Of a DNA stretch of 64,000 nt, positions 8,482-17,326 are shown piece after piece. The notes under the pieces were generated by a model that saw only the letters and a list, made by a program, of their open reading frames with translations, searched no databases and was not told where the DNA came from. The stretch is from Metaruminococcus_A gallistercoris (lineage in GTDB: Bacteria; Bacillota; Clostridia; Oscillospirales; Ruminococcaceae), in the NCBI GenBank assembly GCA_904394975.1, contig CAJFNQ010000011.1, positions 124,001 to 188,000 of the forward strand, in the 5' to 3' direction. A program made the translations under genes and the position numbers. Within the stretch, counting starts at the first letter, position 1. Each line of letters opens with the position of its first letter.

Positions 8482-8510
8482 ATTATAGGCGGTTTCGGAA
8501 GTTTCGTCAA
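8482..8510 (-). promoter_or_regulatory. Promoter of the D-2-hydroxyacid dehydrogenase gene
   Basis: TTGACG, 17-base spacer, TATAAT. The ~155 bases to the divergent promoter at 8666 hold no gene or structure that I recognise. Confidence 0.75.
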
Positions 8511-8665
8511 CGAATCCCAAAACACAATGCAGCAACAAGGCAAACATTCTTGCATCTTCATTTTTACAAAGCTGCAGATGGAAGCACGGAACGACTGTTT
8601 CAGCAATGTTTTGAGTATTTTTCGCAAAACAAATATCTGTTTCCTTCAAAACGTTCCCTCCTTAT

Positions 8666-8694
8666 TTGACATCTCAAAACGAAAGGCCTATAAT
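8666..8694 (+). promoter_or_regulatory. Promoter of the AEC transporter gene
   Basis: A perfect TTGACA, 17-base spacer, TATAAT. The ~80-base leader that follows carries AATACAACAC twice (8704-8713 and 8753-8762) and a small AT-rich hairpin with T-run at 8712-8738. Confidence 0.8.
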
Positions 8695-8711
8695 AAAAAC
8701 AATAATACAAC

Positions 8712-8738
8712 ACCATAGATCAGTTCTGTGGTATTTTT
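8712..8738 (+). other. Weak terminator-like hairpin in the AEC leader
   Basis: ACCATAGA / TCTGTGGT with a 5-base loop, then TTTTT after one A. The stem contains a G-U pair and few G-C pairs, so it may be only a pause site. Confidence 0.3.
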
Positions 8739-8782
8739 CTAACCGATAAAACAATACAACACAGTAAAGGACCCTATTCATT

Positions 8783-9724
8783 ATGGAAACGTTTCTTTTT
8801 TCACTCAACGTCGTTTTCCCTTTATTTTTATTGATTTCACTGGGGTATTTCCTCGCGCGCATCAAACTGGTGAACACAACCTTCACCAAAACAGCCAACA
8901 ATGTCTGCTTCAAAGTGTTTTTGCCGCTCCTGCTGTTTATGAATATTTACAACGCGGATTTTTCAAAAACCTTTGACCTGCAGTTCATTCTGCTGGTACT
9001 GGGGTTTGTCGCGGTGCAGGTCGTACTCCTTTTTATTATTGTGCCGCTGATTGTCAAACAAAATGCCCGCCGGGGTGTGGTCATTCAGGCGCTGTTCCGG
9101 GGGAATTTTCTCATTTTCGGTGTGCCGGTCTGCCAGACGATATTCGGCGATGAGGGCGGCGCGCTGGCCGCGGTAGTTGCCGCATTTCTGGTGCCGCTTT
9201 ACAACCTGCTGGCTGTGGTCACCCTTTCGGTATATGACAGCGAAAGCAAGATAAACATCAAGCAAACGCTGATTAAAATCATCACCAACCCGCTCATCAT
9301 CGGCGCCGCGCTGGGACTTATTTTTTCAGCGTTCCAAATACCGCTGCCCGAGTGTATCGAAACGCCGGTCACCGAGCTGAAAGAAATTGCCACACCGTTT
9401 GCGCTCATGCTGCTCGGCTGTGATTTCAGCTTCCGCAGCGCGTTCCACAACCTGAAGTATGTGCTTACCGTATCTGCGCTGCGACTGCTTGCTGTACCAG
9501 TTGTTGTACTGTCTATCTGCATCGCAATGGGAATTCGCGACGCGCAGCTCGCTGTTTTGATGGTAACGTTCGGCGCACCGGTGGCTGTTTCCAGCTACAC
9601 GATGGCCTGCAACTCAAATTCTGACTATGAGCTGGCGGGTCAGCTGGTTGTTTCTACCTCGCTGTTCTCTATCTTCACCATGTTCTTGCTGGTTTACTGC
9701 ACCAAGTTGTTAGGGTTTATTTAA
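8783..9724 (+). CDS. AEC-family (auxin efflux carrier-like) transporter
   Basis: A 313-residue integral membrane protein of about ten helices in two five-helix halves joined by a short polar stretch (SESKINIKQTL). The second half contains LLGCDFSFRS, near the position of the conserved crossover of this family. Bacterial AEC proteins carry malonate, malate or other small organic anions; the substrate here is unknown. AAAGGA is 12 bases before the ATG. A GDPD gene follows 23 bases downstream, so the two are likely co-transcribed. Confidence 0.85.
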   Translation: METFLFSLNVVFPLFLLISLGYFLARIKLVNTTFTKTANNVCFKVFLPLLLFMNIYNADFSKTFDLQFILLVLGFVAVQVVLLFIIVPLIVKQNARRGVVIQALFRGNFLIFGVPVCQTIFGDEGGALAAVVAAFLVPLYNLLAVVTLSVYDSESKINIKQTLIKIITNPLIIGAALGLIFSAFQIPLPECIETPVTELKEIATPFALMLLGCDFSFRSAFHNLKYVLTVSALRLLAVPVVVLSICIAMGIRDAQLAVLMVTFGAPVAVSSYTMACNSNSDYELAGQLVVSTSLFSIFTMFLLVYCTKLLGFI

Positions 9725-9747
9725 ACCATTGTCTGGAGGGTCCGCTT

Positions 9748-10602
9748 TTGCTGATTACCCTGTGTATCATTCTTACCGCCGCGGCACTGCTCTGCGGCGG
9801 TCATCTTTCACTCATTGCCGGAAAACCCGCGCGGGAGTTCCGGCTCTTTCCGTTTCTTGGATGGGATTACGCCCACCGCGGACTTTACCGCAAAGACCAG
9901 TCGGTTCCGGAAAACTCATTAAAGGCGTTTCGCCTGGCAGTCGAACACGGCTACGGGATTGAACTGGACATTCAGCTGACCGCTGACGGTGAAGTGGTCG
10001 TTTTTCATGATGACAGTTTATTTCGCATGTGCGGAATCAAAGCGCCGCTTTCCTCTTACACCTACACGCAGCTGCAAAAGCTTCAGCTTTGCGGTACCGA
10101 AGAGCGGATTCCTCTCTTCCGTGATGTGTTGAAGCTAGTAAACGGCGTGGTCCCGCTCATTGTAGAACTGAAGTCCGGCACACGCAGTGAAGAACTCTGC
10201 CGAAAAGGATATGAGCTGTTAAAAGAATACAAAGGCCCTTTTTGTGTGGAATCCTTTGACCCGCGGATTGTACGCTGGTTTTACAAACACGCAAAACGGG
10301 TGGTGCGCGGTCAGCTTGCCGACTGCTATGAGATTGCTTCCAAATATCCGGGGCGCTCCAAAGCCTCGGCTTTCGCGGGCGCAAACCTGTTCGGCAACTG
10401 GCTGGGCCGGCCGAATTTTATTGCTTACCGCTGGAGCGGATACCGCAACCGGAACCTTCGCATCTGCAAACGATGGTTTCATCTGCTAACTGTCGCGTGG
10501 ACGATACAAAACAAAGCAGACTTGAAAATTGCCCGCAGGCAATTTGATCTGGTCATATTTGAACATTTCCGGCCGGATGATTCAAACGTCAACAAAAGCT
10601 GA
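9748..10602 (+). CDS. Glycerophosphodiester phosphodiesterase
   Basis: 284 residues. An N-terminal hydrophobic segment (about 1-25) anchors the protein in the membrane. The GDPD domain follows: AHRGLY and PENSLKAF, then the metal pair in ELDIQLT and VVFHDDSL with the second His. It hydrolyses glycerophosphodiesters from lipid or teichoic acid turnover to glycerol 3-phosphate. The TTG start has GGAGGG 7 bases upstream. A hairpin terminator follows. Confidence 0.87.
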   Translation: MLITLCIILTAAALLCGGHLSLIAGKPAREFRLFPFLGWDYAHRGLYRKDQSVPENSLKAFRLAVEHGYGIELDIQLTADGEVVVFHDDSLFRMCGIKAPLSSYTYTQLQKLQLCGTEERIPLFRDVLKLVNGVVPLIVELKSGTRSEELCRKGYELLKEYKGPFCVESFDPRIVRWFYKHAKRVVRGQLADCYEIASKYPGRSKASAFAGANLFGNWLGRPNFIAYRWSGYRNRNLRICKRWFHLLTVAWTIQNKADLKIARRQFDLVIFEHFRPDDSNVNKS

Positions 10603-10638
10603 AGCAAACGAAAAATCCCATTCATCCTCCGTCACACC

Positions 10639-10680
10639 GCCGCTGGTCTGCGATTCACCGCAAATCAGCGGTTTTTGTTT
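10639..10680 (+). terminator. Terminator after the GDPD gene
   Basis: Outer stem CCGCTG / CAGCGG with inner TGCG / CGCA, then TTTTTGTTT. Confidence 0.65.
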
Positions 10681-10773
10681 GTCTATGCAAACATACTCCA
10701 TAAAAGCCGCGCAAGTTTGCTGCTCCTTTCGCATATACATACCAGTGGATGTTATCTGCTGGGAGGGATTTTT

Positions 10774-11421
10774 ATGCTGCCGGTCCTATTTATACTTCTT
10801 TCACTCGTCTTGCTTTTAACGGAAATACGTATCCTTTGGATATTCCTGCCCGAACTGAAAAGCCGGGCGGGGAAAGCTTTCCTGTTTGCATCAGCCGGGC
10901 TTCTTTTTCTGCTCTCCCTGCTGCCGGCACTGTTCTGCCGCTCCCCTTTATACAGCTTTTCCGCAGTTCTTGTCACAACCGCCGCGTTTCTTCCCGTGAC
11001 AGACCGGAGAAAGAAAGGCACCGCCCACGAACTTTATCCGGTTGTGATCGGGCTCATCGCTCCCATTGTTATGATCGGCGATTTTCTGTCAAACACTCCT
11101 ATTCTGCACCACACACTTGCCTCTCCGGTCATCGGGCTGGCAATCGGGCTGGGAGCGGCTATGCTGCTCAGTCTGACTGAAACCATTCTGTTTGACCGGG
11201 AGCCCCAATCCCTTCACGCGGCAGGAATGTGCGCGGTGTGCGGCTTCTTTTCCGGCTGGCCGGGTGTGTTGTGGGTTCTTGGGGTATGCGCGCTGCTCGT
11301 CGGTCTTCAAAAACTGCTTGGCAGATGGTTCCCGCGTTTCGCGGTCCTTCCTGATCTAAGCGGCTGCGCGGCGTTTTCACTGGCTGCCGTTCTTTGCTTC
11401 CTTCCAGTTTTTTGCGGTTGA
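10774..11421 (+). CDS. Hypothetical polytopic membrane protein
   Basis: 215 residues, nearly all hydrophobic, with six or seven predicted membrane segments separated by short basic turns (TDRRKKG near 85; FDREPQS near 145). No family motif is recognised. The ATG at 10774 has GGGAGGG 6 bases upstream; longer in-frame starts have none. The 60-base gap to the DUF2284 gene holds no terminator, so the two may form an operon. Confidence 0.6.
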   Translation: MLPVLFILLSLVLLLTEIRILWIFLPELKSRAGKAFLFASAGLLFLLSLLPALFCRSPLYSFSAVLVTTAAFLPVTDRRKKGTAHELYPVVIGLIAPIVMIGDFLSNTPILHHTLASPVIGLAIGLGAAMLLSLTETILFDREPQSLHAAGMCAVCGFFSGWPGVLWVLGVCALLVGLQKLLGRWFPRFAVLPDLSGCAAFSLAAVLCFLPVFCG

Positions 11422-11481
11422 CTTGCAGGAATCTCCGTTTGGGTGTATGATGGTAAACAAAAACGGAACCGAGGAACGACC

Positions 11482-12027
11482 ATGACAGATGCAAACCAAT
11501 TAAAAGAAAAACTGGAGGCGCTGGGTGTTTCCCATGCGGCAGTGATTCCCGTTTCAAACATACCGTTCGACCGGCGGCTGCGGGAAAGCTGCGAAGCCAA
11601 CCGCTGCGGCGCTTACGGCACAAACTGGGCTTGTCCGCCTCTTTGCGGAGAGATTGACGAACTGATCGCACAGGCAAAAACCTACCAAACCGCCGTTGTG
11701 TTTCAGAATATCTACCAAATCGATGATTCCTTCGACATTGAGGGAATGGAGCGGGCCGCGCGCGGGCACCAGGAAATGCTCCGCCGGATTCACGATGACA
11801 ATACCGTTATGCCGCAGGAAGGTCTTCTTCTGGGTGCGGGCGGCTGCACCTACTGCGAACGCTGTGCCGCGGCAGACCACGAACCCTGCCGTTTTCCCGG
11901 AAAGGCGTTTGCTTCGCTGGAAGCCTACGGTATTTTCGTTTCCGAACTGGCGGAAGCCGCAGGGCTTAAATACATCAACGGGGTGAACACCATCACCTAT
12001 TTCGGCGCCATTCTGCTCAAAGAATGA
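11482..12027 (+). CDS. DUF2284 metal-binding protein
   Basis: 181 residues. Cysteines lie in two groups: SCEANRCGAYGTNWACPPLC near residue 35 and GGCTYCERCAA...PC near 120. This is the DUF2284 pattern, thought to bind iron-sulfur or another metal. No catalytic role is established. The ATG at 11482 has GAGGAA 7 bases upstream. A bidirectional terminator follows. Confidence 0.8.
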   Translation: MTDANQLKEKLEALGVSHAAVIPVSNIPFDRRLRESCEANRCGAYGTNWACPPLCGEIDELIAQAKTYQTAVVFQNIYQIDDSFDIEGMERAARGHQEMLRRIHDDNTVMPQEGLLLGAGGCTYCERCAAADHEPCRFPGKAFASLEAYGIFVSELAEAAGLKYINGVNTITYFGAILLKE

Positions 12028-12052
12028 TTGCTTTACCTTAAACGGTTCACAC

Positions 12053-12097
12053 AAAAAAGCGCTGCTGTTCCATGTTGAAACAGCAGCGCTTTTTTCG
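12053..12097. terminator. Bidirectional terminator
   Basis: Stem AAAAAAGCGCTGCTGTT / AACAGCAGCGCTTTTTT, shared by the DUF2284 gene and converging rlmH. Confidence 0.88.
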
Positions 12098-12124
12098 TTT
12101 TTACTCTTTTGCACAACAAGCCGT

Positions 12125-12604
12125 TTATTTGTGATACTTTGCATGATTGAGAATCATAAACGCTCGGTAAACCTGCTCAAGCAGCATGACCCGGGCGAGC
12201 TGATGCGGAAAGGTCATCTTCGACATGGAAAGCCGTTTTCGCCCGCGCCGTTTGACCTCATCAGCCAACCCGAACGATCCCCCAATGACAAATGAGACCG
12301 CGCTCACGCCGGAAACCATCAGTTCTTCCAAACAGGAAGAAAGGCCGGGAGAATCCACTTGGGTTCCTTCAATACAGAGCGGAAGCAGCACGCTGTTTCC
12401 CGCCTTTTGAAGGATGCGTTCCCCTTCTTCCTCAATCGCTTTCCGAATCTGCGCCTCAGAGGGATTTTCCGGCAGACGTGATTCCGGAAGTTCCACAACC
12501 TGCACACGGCAAAAAGCGGAAAGTCTTTTGCAGTATTCCGCGCAGGCGTCTTTCCAGTAACGTTCTTTCAGGTTTCCAATGCAGATGATCTGGACTGTGA
12601 GCAT
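12125..12604 (-). CDS. rlmH: 23S rRNA pseudouridine-1915 N3-methyltransferase
   Basis: 159 residues, the normal length of RlmH, a trefoil-knot SPOUT enzyme methylating pseudouridine 1915 in helix 69 of 23S rRNA. The SAM pocket is FVIGGSFGLADEV near 105, followed by MTFPHQLARVMLLEQVYRAF and the conserved C-terminal ILNHAKYHK. AGGAGG is 6 bases before the ATG. It lies 29 bases behind the WalJ-like gene, the usual neighbour in Firmicutes. Confidence 0.95.
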   Translation of the reverse strand: MLTVQIICIGNLKERYWKDACAEYCKRLSAFCRVQVVELPESRLPENPSEAQIRKAIEEEGERILQKAGNSVLLPLCIEGTQVDSPGLSSCLEELMVSGVSAVSFVIGGSFGLADEVKRRGRKRLSMSKMTFPHQLARVMLLEQVYRAFMILNHAKYHK

Positions 12605-12633
12605 GCCATCCTCCTCAAAACACATTCAACAAG

Positions 12634-13428
12634 TTACAGCTGAGCATACTGCCCGCTTGTCGCGCGGGGAGCGGCAAACAGGGTAAAATCCTTTCCCGGC
12701 GCAAACCCGGCGGAAGCAAGTGCCGAAAGCGAGATCTGCGCGGCAAGCTCCGGGCGGTTGTTCTCCTCGCTCAAATGACCCAAAACAAAATGTTCCGCGC
12801 CAAGTTCTGCCAGCGTGACCAGTTCCGCGGCGCAGTCATCGTTGCAAAGGTGCCCCTGCGCGGACGCGATCCGCTGTTTTAAGTAAGCCGGATAACTTCC
12901 GTTTCGGAGCATCTCCCGGTCGTAATTAGACTCCAAAAGGAGCGTTTTACACCCGCAGAGTGCGGCATGTACTTCCGGCGTGATCACACCACAGTCGGTA
13001 CAAACAGCCGCGCGTTTCCCGTCCGGACATTCAAAAGAAAATCCCAAACTATGTACGCTGTCATGGCTCGTGTTAAACGCGCGAATTCCCATCCCCGCAA
13101 ATTCCACCATCTTACGGTTGATCTCAAACAATCTGGTGTGCGGGCTGACTGCATCCTTGTGGATGAGCTCCACAAGCGTTTCCCGCGAACCATAGACCGG
13201 CACGTCCAGCCGCTCGGTCAGTGGGAGCAGACCTTTGATGTGATCGGAATGCTCGTGGGTGATAAAAATCGCCTGAATGCTTTCAAGCCCCGCAATTCCG
13301 CCCATCGAAAGGGCCTTTTGAAAGATGCGCGGGCCAATACCCGCGTCTATTAAAACACCGGCGGTGCTACTGCCGATATAAATGGAATTGCCTTTGCTGG
13401 AACTCGCCAACGGAAACAGTTTTTGCAT
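12634..13428 (-). CDS. MBL-fold metallohydrolase, WalJ/YycJ-like
   Basis: 264 residues. The metallo-beta-lactamase motif THEHSDH near residue 60 and the later HDSVHSLG, CTDCG and GHLSEENN give the two-metal site. WalJ/YycJ proteins are exonuclease-like hydrolases linked in many Firmicutes to the WalRK region and genome maintenance. Here the gene sits between murA and rlmH and no walRK is near. The ATG at 13428 has AAGGAG 8 bases upstream. A strong hairpin with T-run immediately precedes it. Confidence 0.85.
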   Translation of the reverse strand: MQKLFPLASSSKGNSIYIGSSTAGVLIDAGIGPRIFQKALSMGGIAGLESIQAIFITHEHSDHIKGLLPLTERLDVPVYGSRETLVELIHKDAVSPHTRLFEINRKMVEFAGMGIRAFNTSHDSVHSLGFSFECPDGKRAAVCTDCGVITPEVHAALCGCKTLLLESNYDREMLRNGSYPAYLKQRIASAQGHLCNDDCAAELVTLAELGAEHFVLGHLSEENNRPELAAQISLSALASAGFAPGKDFTLFAAPRATSGQYAQL

Positions 13429-13445
13429 GCATACGCTCCTTCGCA

Positions 13446-13475
13446 GAAAAAAACAGGGCAGAACATCTGCCCCGT
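13446..13475 (-). terminator. Terminator between murA and the WalJ-like gene
   Basis: On the minus strand a 10-bp stem, ACGGGGCAGA / TCTGCCCTGT with TGT loop, is followed by seven T. The next gene's ribosome site begins a few bases later. Confidence 0.75.
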
Positions 13476-13500
13476 TTGAGTTCAATTCTATCAAACAGAC

Positions 13501-14802
13501 TTACAGCGCTTTGGCAACAGCCGGTTCGGGAATGGAGATTTTCTTGATCTGCGCCCCGAGGTTGCGCAGCTTTACTTCAATCTCCTCATAGCCGCGTTCC
13601 ACATACTGAATATCTTCAATCTGTGATGTGCCTTCCGCGGCAAGCGCCGCAATGATCATGGCAGCACCAGCGCGCAAATCGGTCGCTCTTACAGGAGCGG
13701 CAATCAGCTTTCCGGTACCTTCCACTACGGCGACACGCCCGTCTACCGAAATATCAGCGCCCATGCGGGTGAGCTCATCCACATAACGGAAACGGTTTTC
13801 CCAAACGCCTTCAGTAACGATGCTGGTCCCTTCCGCCAGTGTTAATAGTGCGGTAATCTGCGGCTGCATATCGGTGGGGAACCCCGGATGCGGCATGGTT
13901 TTTACGTTGGACTTAAGCAACGGTCCGTTACGCGTCACCCGAACACAGTCATCATACTCCGTGACCTCCACTCCCATCTTCCGCAGGCGCGCGGTGATGG
14001 ATTCCAGATGCTTGGGGATGACGTTTTTAATCATCACATCCCCCTGAGTAGCAGCGGCGGCAACCATATAGGTGCCGGCTTCAATCTGGTCCGGGATGAT
14101 GGCATAAGTGGTTCCATGCAGTGATTCCACCCCATGGATCTTGATCGTGTCGGTGCCGGCACCCATAATATCGGCACCCATGGAATTCAAAAAGTTCGCT
14201 AAATCGACAATATGCGGCTCTTTGGCGGCGTTTTCAATAATGGTAAGCCCCTGAGCCTTAACCGCGGCCAGCATCACGTTGATGGTGGCGCCTACTGTAA
14301 CCATATCAAAATACACCTGCGAACCGGTGAGATGGTCCGCCGTAACGTGGATCATACCATTTTCCAGCGCCCAGTCAGCGCCCAGCGCTTTAAAACCTTT
14401 CAGGTGCTGATCGATCGGCCGCACGCCGAAATCACAACCGCCCGGCATGGAAACATTTGCCCGGTTAAACCGCCCCAGCAGAGCGCCGAGCAGATAATAA
14501 GACGCACGGATATGCCGCGCCAGCTCATACGGCACGGTAGAGGAATGCAGTCTGGAACAATCCACCTGAATGGTGTTTTTGTTGAGCAATTTGATTTCCG
14601 CACCCATTTCGTGCAGAATCTTTATAATAATCGAAACATCGCTGATGTTCGGAACGTTTTCTATAATACAAGGGCCGTCAGCCAAAATCGCGGCCGGAAT
14701 GATCGCGACTGCCGCGTTCTTTGCCCCACTGATGGAAACTTCGCCTTTCAGGCGCACGCCGCCCGTTACCACATACTTCTCCAATGCGGACAACTCCTTC
14801 AT
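13501..14802 (-). CDS. murA: UDP-N-acetylglucosamine 1-carboxyvinyltransferase
   Basis: 433 residues. MurA transfers enolpyruvate from PEP to UDP-GlcNAc in the first committed step of peptidoglycan synthesis. The substrate-binding Lys-Asn is in ISGAKNAAVA, and the catalytic, fosfomycin-reactive Cys is in PGGCDFGVRPID. The ATG at 14802 has AGGTGGA 4 bases upstream. Firmicutes often carry two murA paralogues; which one this is cannot be settled here. Confidence 0.94.
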   Translation of the reverse strand: MKELSALEKYVVTGGVRLKGEVSISGAKNAAVAIIPAAILADGPCIIENVPNISDVSIIIKILHEMGAEIKLLNKNTIQVDCSRLHSSTVPYELARHIRASYYLLGALLGRFNRANVSMPGGCDFGVRPIDQHLKGFKALGADWALENGMIHVTADHLTGSQVYFDMVTVGATINVMLAAVKAQGLTIIENAAKEPHIVDLANFLNSMGADIMGAGTDTIKIHGVESLHGTTYAIIPDQIEAGTYMVAAAATQGDVMIKNVIPKHLESITARLRKMGVEVTEYDDCVRVTRNGPLLKSNVKTMPHPGFPTDMQPQITALLTLAEGTSIVTEGVWENRFRYVDELTRMGADISVDGRVAVVEGTGKLIAAPVRATDLRAGAAMIIAALAAEGTSQIEDIQYVERGYEEIEVKLRNLGAQIKKISIPEPAVAKAL

Positions 14803-15132
14803 CTGATCCACCTGAACCAACAGGTACCCAATTCTTTTCTATTCATAAGCCGCTGCGACTGCGGCGGAAAACTTGCATACATACACCTTTAATTATTATA
14901 GCATAGAAGATATGAAAAGAAAAGAACTGTTTTTTTACCATAATTATCTTGCTCCAAGCCGTCTGTTTCATGCACTTTTGCAAAAATTCCATGGTAAAAT
15001 TCCAGCGTTTTTTCTCTTAGCCGAATGCAATCGCCGGTGTTTGCCGAACAATGCTCTTTATCATCTGCGCAAAACCTGCCGGGCGGGTTTATTCACCCAA
15101 CACAAACACTCTAAAACCAGATTTATCCCAAC
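14803..15132. other. Intergenic stretch upstream of murA
   Basis: About 330 bases without a gene. A TATAAT on the minus strand (14895-14900) may be the murA -10 box, but no good -35 element is seen. An inverted repeat with a long gap (TTTACCAT near 14932 and ATGGTAAA near 14991) is probably fortuitous. Confidence 0.4.
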
Positions 15133-15159
15133 AAAAAAGCGCCCTTTCAAAAGGGCGCT
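15133..15159 (-). terminator. Terminator of the cyclophilin lipoprotein gene
   Basis: AGCGCCCTTTTGAAAGGGCGCT on the minus strand (22 bases, 9-bp stem) followed by TTTTTT. Confidence 0.8.
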
Positions 15160-15169
15160 CAAACTGTTT

Positions 15170-15934
15170 TTATGACTCTGCGTGATAAGGAACGATCTGT
15201 ATCGTTTCAATGATCACATGCTCCAACGGTGCGTCATCATCATCTGTTGCCGTTTCCGCAATGGCATGAACCACGTCCATTCCCTCGACGACTTGGCCGA
15301 ATACTGTGTGTACGCCGTCCAAGAACGGATTTCCGCCAACCTGTTCATAAATATCCTTCACGCTCTCCGCATAACTTTGTCTGCCGTAGGTGTAGCCATA
15401 CTGCTCACTTGTCAGGCGGTTGCTTTCCAGAAGGGAGTCAAAGTAATCATCCGAAAGAACGCTGGAAGCATCTTCGTTGATGAAGAACTGGCTCCCGTTG
15501 GTATCCGGCCCGGCATTCGCCATCGAAAGCGCACCGGTAAAATTGTACAGATTATCGCTGAACTCGTCTTCAAAATCATTGCCGAACGCACTCTGTCCGC
15601 CGGTTCCATCTCCGCGCGGGTCGCCGCCCTGAATCATGAATCCATCGATCACACGGTGAAAGGTAAGGTTGTCATAATACCCCTCTTTCGCAAGCGTAAC
15701 GAAATTCTCAACCGCTTTAGGCGCCTCGTCCGGGAACAGCCGGATGGTAATGTCACCGTAATCCTTTACCGAAATCACAGCGACCTCTTCGCCCTCTTCC
15801 GGCATGACCACACTGCCGTCCGCATTGTATTGCAGCATTTCCGGTTCCTCCTGCTGTTTCATGCAGCCCGCGAAACCAAGTCCGGCAACCGCAATCGCCG
15901 TAATGAACGCTGCCAACCTATAGAATCCTCTCAT
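15170..15934 (-). CDS. Cyclophilin-type peptidyl-prolyl isomerase lipoprotein
   Basis: 254 residues. A lipoprotein signal with lipobox LGFAGC at about residues 19-24 shows export and lipid anchoring to the outer face of the membrane. The cyclophilin domain starts near 50; FHRVIDGFMIQGGD has the catalytic Arg, and GSQFFIN and VFGQV complete the site. A ~45-residue insertion rich in Ser, Tyr and Asp (around 155-200) separates the last two motifs. It probably helps fold exported proteins. GAGGTGG precedes the ATG. Confidence 0.9.
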   Translation of the reverse strand: MRGFYRLAAFITAIAVAGLGFAGCMKQQEEPEMLQYNADGSVVMPEEGEEVAVISVKDYGDITIRLFPDEAPKAVENFVTLAKEGYYDNLTFHRVIDGFMIQGGDPRGDGTGGQSAFGNDFEDEFSDNLYNFTGALSMANAGPDTNGSQFFINEDASSVLSDDYFDSLLESNRLTSEQYGYTYGRQSYAESVKDIYEQVGGNPFLDGVHTVFGQVVEGMDVVHAIAETATDDDDAPLEHVIIETIQIVPYHAES

Positions 15935-15988
15935 ACATCCACCTCATAAACCTTTTTCAACGCCGCCATGCAGGCAGCGACTTCTTCT

Positions 15989-16017
15989 ATTATAAAAGTT
16001 TTCCCGCTTCGGGGCAA
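15989..16017 (-). promoter_or_regulatory. Promoter of the cyclophilin lipoprotein gene
   Basis: TTGCCC, 17-base spacer, TATAAT on the minus strand. Confidence 0.65.
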
Positions 16018-16109
16018 GTAAACAAACCGTGAACAACGCCCACTGTCTGCTATACAAGCGGTATCCGGAATGAATCACCCGCACACTTACAGCAAACCTG
16101 AACAAACAC

Positions 16110-16145
16110 AAAAAGAGCCGCATACCGTTTCATCGGTATGCGGCG
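16110..16145 (-). terminator. Terminator of tRNA-Val
   Basis: GCCGCATACCG / CGGTATGCGGC hairpin directly after the tRNA, then TCTTTTT on the minus strand. Confidence 0.8.
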
Positions 16146-16147
16146 TT

Positions 16148-16223
16148 TGGTGGACGATGAGGAACTCGAATCCCCGACACCCTGCACGTCAAGCAGGTAC
16201 TCTACCAGCTGAGCTAATCGTCC
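16148..16223 (-). tRNA. tRNA-Val (anticodon GAC)
   Basis: A 76-base cloverleaf with encoded CCA. Acceptor GGACGAT / ATCGTCC, D-arm GCTC / GAGT, anticodon stem CCTGC / GCAGG around TTGACGT, so anticodon GAC reading GUC and GUU, and T-arm with TTCGAGT. It stands alone with its own promoter and terminator. Confidence 0.95.
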
Positions 16224-16233
16224 GTCGCAAATT

Positions 16234-16262
16234 ATTATATCAAAAACAAAAACATTTGTAAA
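16234..16262 (-). promoter_or_regulatory. Promoter of tRNA-Val
   Basis: TTTACA, 17-base spacer, TATAAT, 11 bases before the mature 5' end. Confidence 0.75.
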
Positions 16263-16319
16263 GTCTTTTTTTACTTTTTTATTTTTTATCCGGCGACCAC
16301 TCTCTCAAACAGCCGTTTT

Positions 16320-17153
16320 TTACGCGGCTGCCTGTGCATGAACGTTCAAATATGCGTCAAACAGAGAGGAATCGGACAGGTCAAAACAACGGTCCATCAA
16401 TTTAAACAGATATTCCACCTTTTGAAGCAAAGGCAGATTCTCCTGCTGCGAGATGCGCGCCGCTGTGGTTTGGGGGTATGCCGCAAGGTCTTCAAAAACG
16501 GATGCAACATCTTCATAATAACTGTCCATACCGTAATTATACATAAAATAATGAGAGCTCTGCGCATCCCACGAATCACCGTAAGAGTACGGGCCATTCA
16601 AGCTGGTCCATTCCCGTTCCATCCGGTCCGTGCCGTATTCCCATTCGATGAGATCGTGTAAAGCATGCCCAAATTCATGCGCAATGGTTTCAACGGTGAT
16701 TCCGTTATCCAGCACGGAATACTCCGAGCTGCGGGGAGAGTAAATGGTGATCTTGATTTGATCGGACATATACTGGGTCAAGCCAAAATTTTCACTTTCT
16801 TCATCCCGAAACTCAAGCACAAATTTTCTGCCCTGTTCCTCAAGCCCTTTTAAAAAGCCGTAAACGACCGGCCGCGAAAAAATTTGAAAGGTTTCGTCTA
16901 CAATCGCGCAGGCTTCCGGGGTGAGCAATCCATCCGGGTCAGACACAGTAAACGCATACTTTTGTGACAATTCCTGGGCGGTTTGGGGCACCCACTCGTC
17001 ACTTCCCGAAGGAAGGGGGACTTCAACGGCAGCAGAGGAACTATCGCTTTGTTGCTGCGAATCAGTATCTGTTGGAATAAAAAAAGAGCACGCACTCAAC
17101 GCAAAACAGATGCACACTGCCAGCAGTGCGACCGCAATCTTTTTTCCTTTCAC
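16320..17153 (-). CDS. Exported lipoprotein with zinc metallopeptidase (HExxH) motif
   Basis: 277 residues. A lipoprotein signal ends at lipobox LSAC (Cys22), followed by a Ser/Gln/Asp-rich linker to about 50. The motif ETIAHEFGHALHD near 160 is a classical HExxH zinc site, and YYEDVASVFEDLAA near 215 could give the third, Glu ligand, as in gluzincins. A membrane-anchored extracellular peptidase is therefore likely, but I do not recognise the family. The start is GTG with GAGGTGG 4 bases upstream. It diverges from a polysaccharide deacetylase gene. Confidence 0.7.
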   Translation of the reverse strand: MKGKKIAVALLAVCICFALSACSFFIPTDTDSQQQSDSSSAAVEVPLPSGSDEWVPQTAQELSQKYAFTVSDPDGLLTPEACAIVDETFQIFSRPVVYGFLKGLEEQGRKFVLEFRDEESENFGLTQYMSDQIKITIYSPRSSEYSVLDNGITVETIAHEFGHALHDLIEWEYGTDRMEREWTSLNGPYSYGDSWDAQSSHYFMYNYGMDSYYEDVASVFEDLAAYPQTTAARISQQENLPLLQKVEYLFKLMDRCFDLSDSSLFDAYLNVHAQAAA

Positions 17154-17224
17154 TCCGCCACCTCGCTTTGATTCATCCGCAAATTGGTTTGAATGCTCAT
17201 ATTCCCGCTTAAAACTAATTTATC

Positions 17225-17256
17225 ATTATAGTATTCCAAAAGAGAAAAGATGTCAA
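17225..17256 (-). promoter_or_regulatory. Promoter of the HExxH lipoprotein gene
   Basis: TTGACA at 17251-17256 on the minus strand. TATAAT is 20 bases away; the overlapping TACTAT gives the ideal 17-base spacing. Confidence 0.55.
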
Positions 17257-17326
17257 ATTGCCGGACAAAAAGAAAGTTTTAAAAAAGAAGGTATCCTGTG
17301 GTTATTTTTCAAATTGCCGCATATAT

